Made by a program: the position numbers and the translations under genes
Part shown: piece by piece, positions 16,434-24,133 of the stretch
How the letters are laid out: each line of letters begins with the position of its first letter
Numbering within the stretch: position 1 is the first letter of the stretch
Assembly (NCBI GenBank): GCA_018382295.1
Contig: JAGZQF010000007.1
Span: 1-55,079 of the forward strand
Origin: Collinsella sp.
GTDB lineage: Bacteria; Actinomycetota; Coriobacteriia; Coriobacteriales; Coriobacteriaceae
Length of the DNA stretch: 55,079 nucleotides
Reading direction: 5' to 3'
Notes under the pieces: model-generated
Database searches by the model: none
The model's input: only the letters and a program-made list of their open reading frames with translations
Told to the model about the DNA's origin: nothing

Positions 16434-16721
16434 ATGAAGAAGATCGTTTTGGCTTGCGGTGCTGGCGCTGCTACTTCCACGCTCGTTGCCCAGAAGGTCG
16501 CCACCCTGCTCGACGCCAACGGTTATGCCGACAAGTACGAGATCGTGCAGTGCGCCATCTCCGAGGCCAAGGACGCTTGCGACGAGGGCGCCGACCTGCT
16601 GATCGCCACCACCGTTGCCCCCGAGGGCCTCACCTGCCCGTACGTGAGCGGCGTGCCCTTCATGACCGGCATGAACCGCGTCGCTGCCGAGAAGGCCGTT
16701 CTCGACGTCATGGCTCAGTAG
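16434..16721 (+). CDS. PTS EIIB component, GatB (galactitol) type
   Basis: The 95-residue protein carries phosphate from EIIA to a sugar crossing the membrane through EIIC. The phosphorylated Cys is residue 8, in KKIVLACGAGAATSTLVAQ, the P-loop-like motif of the lactose/galactitol EIIB fold. No EIIA or EIIC gene lies nearby, so it is an orphan subunit here. It is full length for the family. AAGGGAGACATTACCT precedes the ATG. A VOC-domain gene starts 11 bases downstream. Confidence 0.83.
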   Translation: MKKIVLACGAGAATSTLVAQKVATLLDANGYADKYEIVQCAISEAKDACDEGADLLIATTVAPEGLTCPYVSGVPFMTGMNRVAAEKAVLDVMAQ

Positions 16722-16732
16722 GCGTCGCCTCT

Positions 16733-17107
16733 ATGAGTGAGCAGAACGCCAACCCGGTCGAGCTCTTTGACATGCGCGTCGCCCATGTGGGCATCAACGC
16801 CACCGATCCGTCCGACGCCCTAGAGATCGCGGAGCTGTTTTCGACGATGATGGGCCTGCCCGTTATCGAGACCCCGGTTTCGTACTTTAACGATTCGCTA
16901 GTCGAGATCATGAAGCAGAACGGTCGTGGCACCAAGGGCCACATCGGCTTTGCCGTCAACGATATCGACGCAGCCGAGAAGTGGTTCGCCGAGCGCGGGC
17001 TCGAGGTCAACGAGGAGTCGCGTGCGCTGCTGCCCGACGGTGGCACCAAACTCGTGTACTTTAAGCGCGAGTTCGCCGGCTTCGCCGTGCATCTGTGCCG
17101 CGAGTAG
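16733..17107 (+). CDS. VOC (glyoxalase-fold) family protein
   Basis: Single vicinal-oxygen-chelate module of 124 residues: RVAHVGINATDPSDALEIAELFS, then GTKGHIGFAVNDIDAAEKWF, and LVYFKREFAGFAVHLC at the end. It resembles the C-terminal VOC extension found on some KDPG aldolases, here as a separate protein. One metal-type His lies in AHVGIN and another in GHIGF. With the EIIB gene just upstream, a role in sugar-acid metabolism is possible but is an inference. No clear ribosome binding site is seen before the ATG at 16733; the preceding gene ends 11 bases earlier. Confidence 0.72.
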   Translation: MSEQNANPVELFDMRVAHVGINATDPSDALEIAELFSTMMGLPVIETPVSYFNDSLVEIMKQNGRGTKGHIGFAVNDIDAAEKWFAERGLEVNEESRALLPDGGTKLVYFKREFAGFAVHLCRE

Positions 17108-17131
17108 CGCGCAAGCTGCCATAGCTAATCA

Positions 17132-17157
17132 AAACCACCCCTAAAAGGGGTGGTTTG
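17132..17157. terminator. Hairpin after the VOC gene, possible terminator or IS end
   Basis: AAACCACCCCT (17132-17142) and AGGGGTGGTTT (17146-17156) form a perfect 11-bp stem with a 3-base loop. The T run is short. Its arm shares CCACCC with the hairpin at the other side of the IS200 gene, so it may instead be part of the insertion sequence end. Confidence 0.6.
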
Positions 17158-17890
17158 CTCTTAGGGTATAACCCTTGGATTTCCAGCACGCGTCTAAAGG
17201 CGCCGGCCCTCACGGGGTTCGGGCCGCACTGCAGATTGACCCGTGGCGGGCCGGTCAAACCGGCGCTATTTACGCCCCGGCCCCCTGCCGAAGGGGTCCT
17301 CGTACTCCTTGACGCTCAGCCGGTCGAGCGCGATGTCGGCCTTCTCCTGCTCCCGGATGTACTTCGCGATCGTGGCCTCGTTCAGGCCGACCGTGGACAC
17401 GTAGTAGCCCTCGGCCCAGAACTTCCTGTTGCCGAACTTGTACTTCATGTTCGCGTGCTTGTCGAATATCATCAGCGAGCTCTTCCCCTTCAGGTAGCCC
17501 ATCACGCTCGATACGCTGTACTTCGGCGGTATCGCCAGCAGCATGTGGACGTGGTCAGGCATCAGGTGCCCCTCGATGATCTCTATCCCCTTGTACTGGC
17601 AGAGCTTCCTGAAGATCTCCCCAAGGTCGGACCTTATTTGGTTGTAGATGACTTTGCGCCTATACTTCGGCGTGAACACGACGTGGTACTTGCACATCCA
17701 CTTCGTGTGCGACAGGCTGTAGGCCTTCTGGGCCATACGCCACCACCGCCCTCTCGACTCGGATTCCTTGCGGCCTGAACAATCGCAAGTGTCCGGCGAG
17801 GGGGCGGCTTTGTAAAGCCGTTTGGCCCCACCCGCATAGCGGGTGGTTTCTGATGCGGCGCGCTGCGCGCCCCGCACAGGCTAAAGCCTC
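17158..17890 (-). mobile_element. IS200/IS605-family element (tnpA only)
   Basis: A single Y1 transposase gene is flanked by non-coding hairpins, as expected for IS200-type elements, which have no terminal inverted repeats. On the tnpA 5' side, CCACCCGC (17828-17835) pairs with GCGGGTGG (17839-17846). Further out come TGCGG/CCGCA (17854-17876) and AGGCT/AGCCT (17878-17889). The outer limits are estimates, since these elements make no target duplication. No tnpB is present. Confidence 0.7.
17266..17736 (-). CDS. tnpA: IS200-type Y1 transposase
   Basis: HUH endonuclease that moves the element as single-stranded DNA. It has 156 residues, full length for the family. It shows KYHVVFTPKYRRKV, the HUH motif in GHLMPDHVHMLL, and the probable catalytic Tyr in WAEGYYVSTVG. 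The start at 17736 gives MAQKAYSLSHTK, the usual N-terminus. A longer frame upstream to 17877 reads through the 5' hairpin region and is unlikely to be used. The gene appears intact. Confidence 0.9.
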   Translation of the reverse strand: MAQKAYSLSHTKWMCKYHVVFTPKYRRKVIYNQIRSDLGEIFRKLCQYKGIEIIEGHLMPDHVHMLLAIPPKYSVSSVMGYLKGKSSLMIFDKHANMKYKFGNRKFWAEGYYVSTVGLNEATIAKYIREQEKADIALDRLSVKEYEDPFGRGPGRK

Positions 17891-17895
17891 TAACG

Positions 17896-17933
17896 AAAAA
17901 AGGGGTAAGGCCGCGTGGCCTTACCCCTTTTTT
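17896..17933. terminator. Bidirectional terminator beside the IS
   Basis: A perfect 17-bp stem (17896-17912 with 17917-17933), loop GCGT, has six A on one side and six T on the other. It can stop transcription both ways, protecting the IS from the histidine kinase remnant and the reverse. Confidence 0.93.
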
Positions 17934-17997
17934 ATGCCGTGAGGCCGTCTGGTGGACTGTTGAAAACCATTCACCTTCGTTTCGCGAGAGGCGCCCC

Positions 17998-18711
17998 TTA
18001 TCGCGGTAGGCGAATCGTAAAGCGGCTGCCGACGCCTTCGACCGAGGTCACGCCGATGATGCCGCCGTGGCTATCGACGATCCACTTGGCAATGGCGAGC
18101 CCCAGGCCCGAGCCCTGTGCGCCGGCATCACGCGCGTTGTCGGCACGATAGAACCGCTCAAACGCATGAGCTGCGGACTCCTGGTTCATGCCGATGCCCT
18201 CGTCTTCAACGCTTATGTCGATCGAGCCCGCTCCCGCATCCGGTGTTACGCCAAACGTGATAGTCGTACTCGCATCCGAATACTTAGCGGCGTTTTGCAC
18301 GATTACGCGCAGGGCTTGTTTCACGAGTGCCACGTCAACCGACGCGCTGCAGCGCGGGTCACCGACAAGCGCGGCGTCGTACGCCAGCCGATACGTGTGC
18401 CTGGTATCGATCATCTGCGACTCCTCGCATACCTCGCCGACGAGTGCGGCCAGATTGGTGTCCACACGCCGCAGCACGGTGCGGCCGGCATCGCCGCGCG
18501 CCAAGAACAGCAGTTGCTCCACAAGCTCCTGCATGTGCTCGCTTTCTGCCTTGAGCGAGGCGATGGATTCCGTCAGCACGTCCGGGTCGTCTTTGCCCCA
18601 GCGGTCGAGCATGTTTACGTAGCCCTGAATCACCGCGATGGGCGTGCGCAGCTCGTGGCTTGCATCGTTGACAAAGCGCATCTGCTGCAGCTTGGCCTCT
18701 TGCATCTGGCG
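17998..18711 (-). pseudogene. Histidine kinase remnant, sensor half lost
   Basis: Cytoplasmic half of a sensor kinase: RQMQEAKLQQ, the phospho-acceptor H-box FVNDASHELRTPIAVIQGY, the N-box VIVQNAAKYS, DISVEDEGIGM, FERFYRADNA and GSGLGLAIAKWIVDSHGG, ending SRFTIRLPR. The membrane helices and HAMP that should precede it are missing. Upstream the frame runs into the out-of-frame sequence of the DUF4342 gene. An ATG at 18705 could restart a soluble fragment. No cognate response regulator lies next to it. Most likely a deletion removed the front of this gene, and perhaps the regulator. Confidence 0.8.
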
Positions 18712-19100
18712 CCCCAGGCAAACAGCGCGACGATGGGGATCAGGATGGGAATGTTGAGGATGATCGCATCGCGCCGCGTGGCGATAAACTTGGTGTCCAG
18801 ACTCAGGCGGAAGAGCTTTTTGAGGTACTCCCACACGCTGTCCATCTTCTTGGAGAAGTCGGTCTTTTCGCTCGACTTTTCGTAGGCGGCTTGCGCGGCG
18901 ACCATCTCGGCCGAGGGCTCGTCGACCGGCGCGGACTCGGTGGCGGCGTGTGCCGACGTGGTCTGTGTCTTGCCCTGCGACTCGAGCCAAATGATGGCGT
19001 CCAAAACGTTGCCGTCGGCGGCGTCGAGCGCGGCCTTGGCATCGGCGTAGCTCACGTTGCACTTGGTGCGGATGGTTTCAACTTTTTCGAGGTCGTCCAT
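18630..19100 (-). pseudogene. DUF4342 membrane protein, C-terminus replaced by out-of-frame kinase sequence
   Basis: Residues 1-45 form a UBA/TS-N-like helical module (MDDLEKVETIRTKCNVSYAD...), followed by a Ser/Ala/Glu linker, WEYLKKLFRLSLDTKF and a membrane segment, IILNIPILIPIVALFAWGA. This layout fits DUF4342. After about residue 131 (near 18709) the sequence changes to RCKRPSCSRC..., which is the neighbouring kinase gene read in the wrong frame. The protein thus loses its natural C-terminus. The ATG follows AAAGGACAGGTC. It may still be made as a 156-residue product. Confidence 0.78.
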
Positions 19101-19457
19101 GACCTGTCCTTTCGTTCGATGGGCGCGACGCCGGGCGATTTGCCCGGGCGCGAGCGTTGCGTTCGGCGGTCTGCGTTGCGCGGCGCCGCCCCGCCCCGCC
19201 CTTGGTCGAACTCTATAGTGCAGGTTATAGATTAAGCGATTCTTGAGCCAAGATTAATGTTGGATGAGTTTTTGGGTGGCGGTGGGAAAAGTATTAGACC
19301 TCGATAGCGGGGGATGTGGTGCCGGTGCAAAACGGCGTCAAAGGTTGGTCGAGCAGGCGGTTTCTCCATTGATGTCCGCACGGCATGGGACACTTACCCT
19401 GCCGCCCTGCTCTGCCGCGGCGGCATGTACCCAAACAACGACCCTCTAAGGAGTTCG
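19101..19457. other. Intergenic region, no gene seen (357 bp)
   Basis: Divergent gap between the DUF4342 remnant and a small membrane protein. It holds a short hairpin, CCGGGC/GCCCGG (19131-19147), and near 19215-19235 A/T-rich sequence with TATAAC on the minus strand that could drive the DUF4342 gene. Open frames here show no protein-like character. Confidence 0.5.
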
Positions 19458-19703
19458 ATGCCAATGAGCGATAACACCAAGCATCTCGCAAAGAAGTGCG
19501 TCAGGGACGCAGGGCCGTGCCTCGCGCTGTGCCTTGTCGGCGCAGCGGTTGCGCTGCTGGCTGTTCTGGGGCCATTCGACGTGCTCCGAAGTGCCAGCTC
19601 TCTGCACGTTTGCATGGCCCTTGCCGGCGCCATGATGACCGGCGGCGTGCTCGATCTGGTTTTTTGGGTGCTTGACCCGTTTGGATGGAAGAACGAAGGG
19701 TAA
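19458..19703 (+). CDS. Small two-helix membrane protein, unknown function
   Basis: 81 residues starting MPMSDNTKHLAKKC, with two hydrophobic segments (CLALCLVGAAVALLAVLG and HVCMALAGAMMTGGVLDLVFWVL) separated by a short polar loop. Both ends are probably cytoplasmic. TAAGGAG (19447-19453) precedes two in-frame ATGs at 19458 and 19464, and either may be used. I do not recognise the family. Confidence 0.6.
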   Translation: MPMSDNTKHLAKKCVRDAGPCLALCLVGAAVALLAVLGPFDVLRSASSLHVCMALAGAMMTGGVLDLVFWVLDPFGWKNEG

Positions 19704-19788
19704 GCCCTAAGGGGTGGAAGGGCTGGAACGGTTGGCTTAGTGATCGTGCAGAATGCGGTCTAGCGACTTACAGGGAAGTGGTGATCCG

Positions 19789-20514
19789 ATGACGGTCTAT
19801 GTGACGGGCGATATTCACGGCGGCCTCGACATGCAAAAGCTGCGCGATTGGGACCTTGGGGATAGCCTGACGAGCGACGACTATCTGATTGTCGCGGGCG
19901 ACTTTGGCTTTCCGTGGGATTTCTCTGCCGAGGAATGCGCCGATATCGCTTGGCTGGAGTCGCGCCCCTATACCGTGCTGTTCGTCGACGGCAACCACGA
20001 GCGTTTCGATCACTGGGCGGAACGCCCCATGGAGTTGTGGCACGGTGGGCTGACGCAGCGCCTGTCGGATACCTCGCCCATACGGCGCCTGACGCGCGGC
20101 GAGGTTTTTGAGCTCGACGGCTCAACGGTCTTTACCATGGGCGGCGCCACGAGCGTGGACAGGGAATACCGCATTCCGTATTCCAGCTGGTGGCCGCAGG
20201 AGCTGCCGGACGAGCGCAACTTTGAGGAGGCGCGGGCAAAGCTCGACAGCGTGGGCTGGACGGTCGACTACGTGATCACTCACACCTGCTCTACGCGCAT
20301 GCTTTCGTCCACGCTTTATCCAGCGTCCGGCTGGAATTGCCCCTCCGTTGATCGGCTTACGGCATTTTTCGATGAGCTGGAAGACCGCTTGGACTACAAG
20401 CGCTGGTACTACGGGCATTTTCATCGGGATACCAACCCGGCCGAGCGTCACACCGTGCTCTACGACTGCATCGTTCGCTTGGGCGACGAACTCCAGCCCT
20501 GGGATGTTGCGTAG
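19789..20514 (+). CDS. Calcineurin-like metallophosphoesterase
   Basis: Phosphoesterase of 241 residues with the motifs YVTGDIHGGLD, VAGDFGFPWD, VDGNHERFDHW, ITHTCSTR and WYYGHFHRD. The pattern is closer to Ser/Thr-phosphatase-like or Ap4A-hydrolase-like enzymes than to the YfcE-type gene at 10326. The substrate is unknown. The start at 19789 has only a weak GGGAAG upstream. It converges on gluQ with 15 bases between the stops. Confidence 0.85.
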   Translation: MTVYVTGDIHGGLDMQKLRDWDLGDSLTSDDYLIVAGDFGFPWDFSAEECADIAWLESRPYTVLFVDGNHERFDHWAERPMELWHGGLTQRLSDTSPIRRLTRGEVFELDGSTVFTMGGATSVDREYRIPYSSWWPQELPDERNFEEARAKLDSVGWTVDYVITHTCSTRMLSSTLYPASGWNCPSVDRLTAFFDELEDRLDYKRWYYGHFHRDTNPAERHTVLYDCIVRLGDELQPWDVA

Positions 20515-20529
20515 AGGCGGGGTGGCTGG

Positions 20530-21540
20530 CTACTCGACCGTTACAGTGATGTTCTCCCGATGCGCGCGGATGACGTCCCAGCTAAAGTGCTCGACCAGCT
20601 GCTCGGCGGTACGCGGCGTGGTGTCCGGCGCGATGCCTGTTTGCCCGGCGAGCCATCCCAACAGTGCCTCGGGTGTGCCAAAGCGGGTGCGGAGCTCGCC
20701 CAGGTCCAGATCGCGATCGCGCTTGGAAAGGCGGCGGCCGTCCGGTGACATGAGCAGCGGAATGTGCGCGTAGTGCGGCGTGGGCAGTCCCAGCAGATGT
20801 TGCAGATAGATCTGGCGCGGCGTGGAACCAAGCAGGTCGCATCCGCGTACGATCTCGGTGACGCCCATGGCAGCGTCGTCGACCACCACGGCCAGCTGAT
20901 AGGCAAACACGCCGTCGCTGCGGCGCACCAAAAAGTCACCGCACTCGGTGGCGAGTGCTTCGCATTGGGCTCCGTACGTGCGGTCCACGAATTCGATCAC
21001 GTCGCTGGCGAGGTCGTCGACGGTGGGCACGCGCAGGCGCGTGGCCGGAGCACGCAGGGCACTGCGGCGGGTGATTTCATCAGCAGAAAGACCTCTGCAG
21101 GCGCCGCGGTAGATGGGCGTGCCGTCGCTGGCGTGCGGCGCGCTCGCGGCGTGGAGTTCGGCACGCGTGCAAAAACAGGGATAGGTGAGGCCGGCGTCTT
21201 GCAGCTGGCGCAGGGCGTCCTCGTACAGATCCAGGCGATCGTGCTGGTAGTAGGGGCCTTCGTCCCACTCGAGCCCCAGCCAGGTCAGATCGTCAATCAG
21301 TTGAGCGGCAAGTTCCGGGCGCTTGCAGCGATCGTCCAGGTCCTCGATGCGCAGCACAATGCTGCCGCCCTGGCTGCGGGCCGAAAGCCACGAGCACAGG
21401 CAGCTGAACACGTTGCCCAGGTGCATGCGGCCCGAGGGCGACGGGGCGAAACGGCCCACGACGGGCGCGGGGACGGGGGCGGGTGGCGTCGCTGGCGCGT
21501 CCGCGGCGGGCGTTGCTATGTTGCGAGCTTCGATATCCAT
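20530..21540 (-). CDS. gluQ: Glutamyl-Q tRNA(Asp) synthetase
   Basis: Activates glutamate and attaches it to the queuosine base at the wobble position of tRNA(Asp). The 336-residue protein equals the catalytic half of glutamyl-tRNA synthetase with no anticodon-binding domain. It shows the HIGH-like FAPSPSGRMHLGN, RIEDLDDRCKRPE, zinc-type cysteines in YPCFCTRAEL and YRGAC, and the KMSKS-like RRLSKRDRDLDL. The start at 21540 has no ribosome binding site. A TATACT box ends six bases before it, suggesting a leaderless mRNA. An upstream frame to 21927 is not protein-like. Confidence 0.9.
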   Translation of the reverse strand: MDIEARNIATPAADAPATPPAPVPAPVVGRFAPSPSGRMHLGNVFSCLCSWLSARSQGGSIVLRIEDLDDRCKRPELAAQLIDDLTWLGLEWDEGPYYQHDRLDLYEDALRQLQDAGLTYPCFCTRAELHAASAPHASDGTPIYRGACRGLSADEITRRSALRAPATRLRVPTVDDLASDVIEFVDRTYGAQCEALATECGDFLVRRSDGVFAYQLAVVVDDAAMGVTEIVRGCDLLGSTPRQIYLQHLLGLPTPHYAHIPLLMSPDGRRLSKRDRDLDLGELRTRFGTPEALLGWLAGQTGIAPDTTPRTAEQLVEHFSWDVIRAHRENITVTVE

Positions 21541-22055
21541 GCGGATGAGTATAGCGCGGGGCTTGGCAGGGAAGGCGTTGCCGCGCTCACAAGTTGGCGG
21601 CGGTGCGCATTGCGCACGGTGGGTTTGCGGCTCAAGGTCTCGATCGCTGCGTACCGACTTAGCCTCACAAACGACAGAAACCCCGGCAGCTCTTCGCAAC
21701 TGCCGGGGTTTCCGCGGAAAAGGGGGACATGATCCTCGAGCGAACGGCAAAGGGGCAAACCGTTTTCGCTCAACTGCTTTATGCCCCTCGGCTGGCGGCT
21801 CAGTCAGCGCATGCCGCGCCCACACAAAGCCGCTACACCTGTGACGGAGCTGTGAAGTGGTATCTATTGCTGGCGCAGGCCATGCCAAGGGTGTCCCTAA
21901 TGACTGGTCATTTAAGAACGTCCCCAATGACTGGCTGTTGGGGTGCGGGTGTGACTTTCATCCCGTTTGGCGCTCCGGTCGCCTAGATGTTCGTCATGCG
22001 TACCCGCAAACGTGGGACAATGGCGCTGTTGGTTTTACAGACAAAGGATGTGCCT
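21541..22055. other. Divergent intergenic region with hairpin and repeat (515 bp)
   Basis: No gene is visible. At 21541-21556 is the gluQ -10 box (TATACT on the minus strand). A perfect 13-bp stem lies at 21677-21689/21700-21712 without a T run on the + strand; on the minus strand GGGGTTTCTGTCGTTTG follows it. At 21893-21934 lies a repeat of the CATTGGGGACGTTCTTAAATGAC type. The rest is unremarkable and leads to the DUF2207 gene. Confidence 0.6.
21893..21934. repeat. GGGACGTTC repeat, family D copy 1
   Basis: GTCCCTAATGACTGGTCATT is followed by TAAGAACGTCCCCAATGACT. AATGAC/GTCATT pairs occur twice, giving alternative small hairpins. It closely matches the minus strand of 40546-40574. Confidence 0.65.
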
Positions 22056-23999
22056 ATGAACGCCCCCGTTGCCAAAACCTGTCGGCAGCGCCGCCTGTTT
22101 GCGCGATTCGCTTCCGTCTGCGCGCTCGTTGCGCTTGCGTTGTTGCTGCTGCCTGCCGCCGCGCACGCCGACGGCTACTCCATGACCCAAACCTACATCA
22201 GTGCCACGGTCGAGGCCGATGGATCGCTGACCGTTGTCGAGGGACGCCAGTTTGATTTCGACGACGACATCAACGGCGTGTTTTGGGAGATCAATACGGG
22301 CACCAACCAGCAGGGCGGCACGGCGGACGTTGACGTGCTGAGTGTCGAGGAAGAGGACACCGCGTTTAACAAAGTCGATAGCGCGAACAAGGGCGATTCT
22401 GGCGTCTACACGGTCGAGCAGGCCGGTGACGGCGTAAGGATTAAGGTGTTCAGCCCCCACGAGAGCGGCGACAGCGCGATCTATTACGTGAGCTACACCA
22501 TGACCGGTGCGGTTATGAACTGGGCCGATACCGCCGAGCTCTACTGGAAGTTCGTGGGCGACGGCTGGTCTGCGGATTCCGACGATGTCGAGATGGAAGT
22601 GCGCTTCGCAAATGCCGCTGCCGGGACGGCGGCCGTCAAAGGCGATGACTTCCGCGCATGGGGCCACGGTCCGCTGGCGGGCGACGTGTCGCTCGATGAG
22701 GACGAGCCCATGGTCACCTATACCATTCCCTGCGTGCATCAGGGCGAATTCGCCGAGGCACGCATCGCCTTCCCCAGCGACTGGGTGCCGCAGCTTACCG
22801 TCTCGGGCGAAGAACGCATGTCAACGATCCTGAGCGAAGAGAAGGAATGGGCCGACGAGGCTAACGCCCGCCGCGCTCACGCTCGCATGATTGCCAATGC
22901 GCTTGCCGTGCTAAGTGTTGTCGCGGCGGTGGCCTTTACCGGCACAATCGTTGTGCTCAAGCTGCGCAAGCCCAAGCCCAAGCCGCTTTTCCAGGACGAA
23001 TATTTCCGCGATGTGCCTTCGGCCGACCATCCCGCCGTGCTTTCGGCCCTCATGAGCTGGAACGAGGTGCCCGATCAGGCATATATCGCCACGCTCATGA
23101 AGCTCACTGACGACCGTGTGATCAAGCTGGAACAGGCGACCGTGACCAAGGCCAAGAAGGGTCTGTTAGGGCGTGAAAAAGAAGAGCAGACGTATCGCGT
23201 GACGGTGAGTGATGCGGGCTGGAAGTCGGCCAAGGGCATTGACCGCGTGGTGCTCAAGGTCTTCTTTGCCGGTGCTAAGCCCGACGAGAACGGCGATCGC
23301 TCGCGCACGTTTGACGAGCTGCAGCACTACGTCAAGCAGCACGCTACGCCCGTGGGTGATAAGCTCGAGGACTATCAGAACACCGTTAAGGGCAAGCTGG
23401 CCGATAGCGAGTACGTTGCCTCGGACGGCATTGTTGCAATGGTGTTTTGCCTGGTTCTTGGTATCCTGGTTGCCTTTGTTCCCGTGGGATCCATCTTCTT
23501 TACCGATGGCGCACAGGCGAACATTACCGCCGCGGTTATCTCGGTGCCGATTGTGCTAGTGGGTATCGGCGTGGGCCTTACGTTCCGCCGCTTTACGCCG
23601 GAGGGCGCCGAGGTGGCGGCTCGCTGCAAGGCGCTTAAGCATTGGCTCGAGGACTTCACGCGTCTAAAGGAAGCCGTCCCCGGCGATCTGGTCCTGTGGA
23701 ATAAACTTCTGGTGATGGGTGCGGCGCTTGGCGTTTCGAAGGAAGTCTTGCGTCAGCTTGCCGAGGCTGTTCCTCCCGAGGTGCGCGAGGCCGACGGTTT
23801 CTACGACAATTATCCCTGCTACTGGTGGTACTACCATCACTACGGAAACCAGTCCCCGCTCGATTCGTTCGATGACGTGTATCACGAGAGCATCCGTGAG
23901 CTGGCGTCGAGCTCCGACAGCTCGGGCGGCGGCGGAGGCGGCGGCTTCTCTGGCGGCGGAGGCGGCGGCGTCGGCGGAGGCGGCGGCGGAACGTTCTAG
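22056..23999 (+). CDS. DUF2207 membrane protein with glycine-rich tail
   Basis: 647-residue envelope protein. A signal peptide ends near residue 37 (LLLLPAAAHADG). An extracellular DUF2207 beta-rich domain (about 40-265) begins YSMTQTYISATVEADGSLTVVEGRQFDF. A membrane helix lies at about 278-300, a cytoplasmic region contains YFRDVPSADHPAVLSALMSW, two helices follow at 456-482 and 490-510, and the C-terminus faces inward. The last 30 residues are Ser, then almost only Gly (GGGGGGGFSGGGGGGVGGGG). Function is unknown for the family. The start at 22056 follows AAAGGATGTGCCT. A terminator follows. Confidence 0.85.
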   Translation: MNAPVAKTCRQRRLFARFASVCALVALALLLLPAAAHADGYSMTQTYISATVEADGSLTVVEGRQFDFDDDINGVFWEINTGTNQQGGTADVDVLSVEEEDTAFNKVDSANKGDSGVYTVEQAGDGVRIKVFSPHESGDSAIYYVSYTMTGAVMNWADTAELYWKFVGDGWSADSDDVEMEVRFANAAAGTAAVKGDDFRAWGHGPLAGDVSLDEDEPMVTYTIPCVHQGEFAEARIAFPSDWVPQLTVSGEERMSTILSEEKEWADEANARRAHARMIANALAVLSVVAAVAFTGTIVVLKLRKPKPKPLFQDEYFRDVPSADHPAVLSALMSWNEVPDQAYIATLMKLTDDRVIKLEQATVTKAKKGLLGREKEEQTYRVTVSDAGWKSAKGIDRVVLKVFFAGAKPDENGDRSRTFDELQHYVKQHATPVGDKLEDYQNTVKGKLADSEYVASDGIVAMVFCLVLGILVAFVPVGSIFFTDGAQANITAAVISVPIVLVGIGVGLTFRRFTPEGAEVAARCKALKHWLEDFTRLKEAVPGDLVLWNKLLVMGAALGVSKEVLRQLAEAVPPEVREADGFYDNYPCYWWYYHHYGNQSPLDSFDDVYHESIRELASSSDSSGGGGGGGFSGGGGGGVGGGGGGTF

Positions 24000-24013
24000 C
24001 GCGCTCTGATTTT

Positions 24014-24061
24014 TGGGATGGATCTTCTCCGGCGACTGCCGACGGATCCATCCCATTTTTA
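24014..24061 (+). terminator. Terminator after the DUF2207 gene
   Basis: TGGGATGGATC (24014-24024) and GATCCATCCCA (24045-24055) form an 11-bp stem, followed by TTTTT. Confidence 0.88.
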
Positions 24062-24080
24062 TGCGCTACCTACGAAGGCT

Positions 24081-24132
24081 GTCCCCAACGACTAGGTGTG
24101 GTTGCTGCCAAGGAACGTCCCTAACTGCCAGG
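24081..24132. repeat. GGGACGTTC repeat, family D copy 2
   Basis: GTCCCCAACGACTAGG and GGAACGTCCCTAACTGCCAG match the repeat units at 21893, 40546 and 48061. It lies between the convergent DUF2207 and GNAT genes. The two halves resemble different members of the family, as if two units were joined. Confidence 0.6.
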
Positions 24133-24133
24133 T

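Noticed and set aside
16415..16732. N-terminal extension of the VOC protein
   Set aside because: The upstream part is the gatB gene in another frame. gatB has clear EIIB motifs, so the VOC protein starts at 16733.
17998..19062. One 354-residue histidine kinase
   Set aside because: The first 117 residues are the DUF4342 gene read out of frame (Arg-rich, no membrane helix). Only the part after about 18711 is kinase.
20515..21927. Longer GluQ of 465 residues
   Set aside because: The extra 129 residues cross a hairpin and repeat and do not look like protein. GluQ enzymes begin close to the FAPSPSGRMHLG motif.
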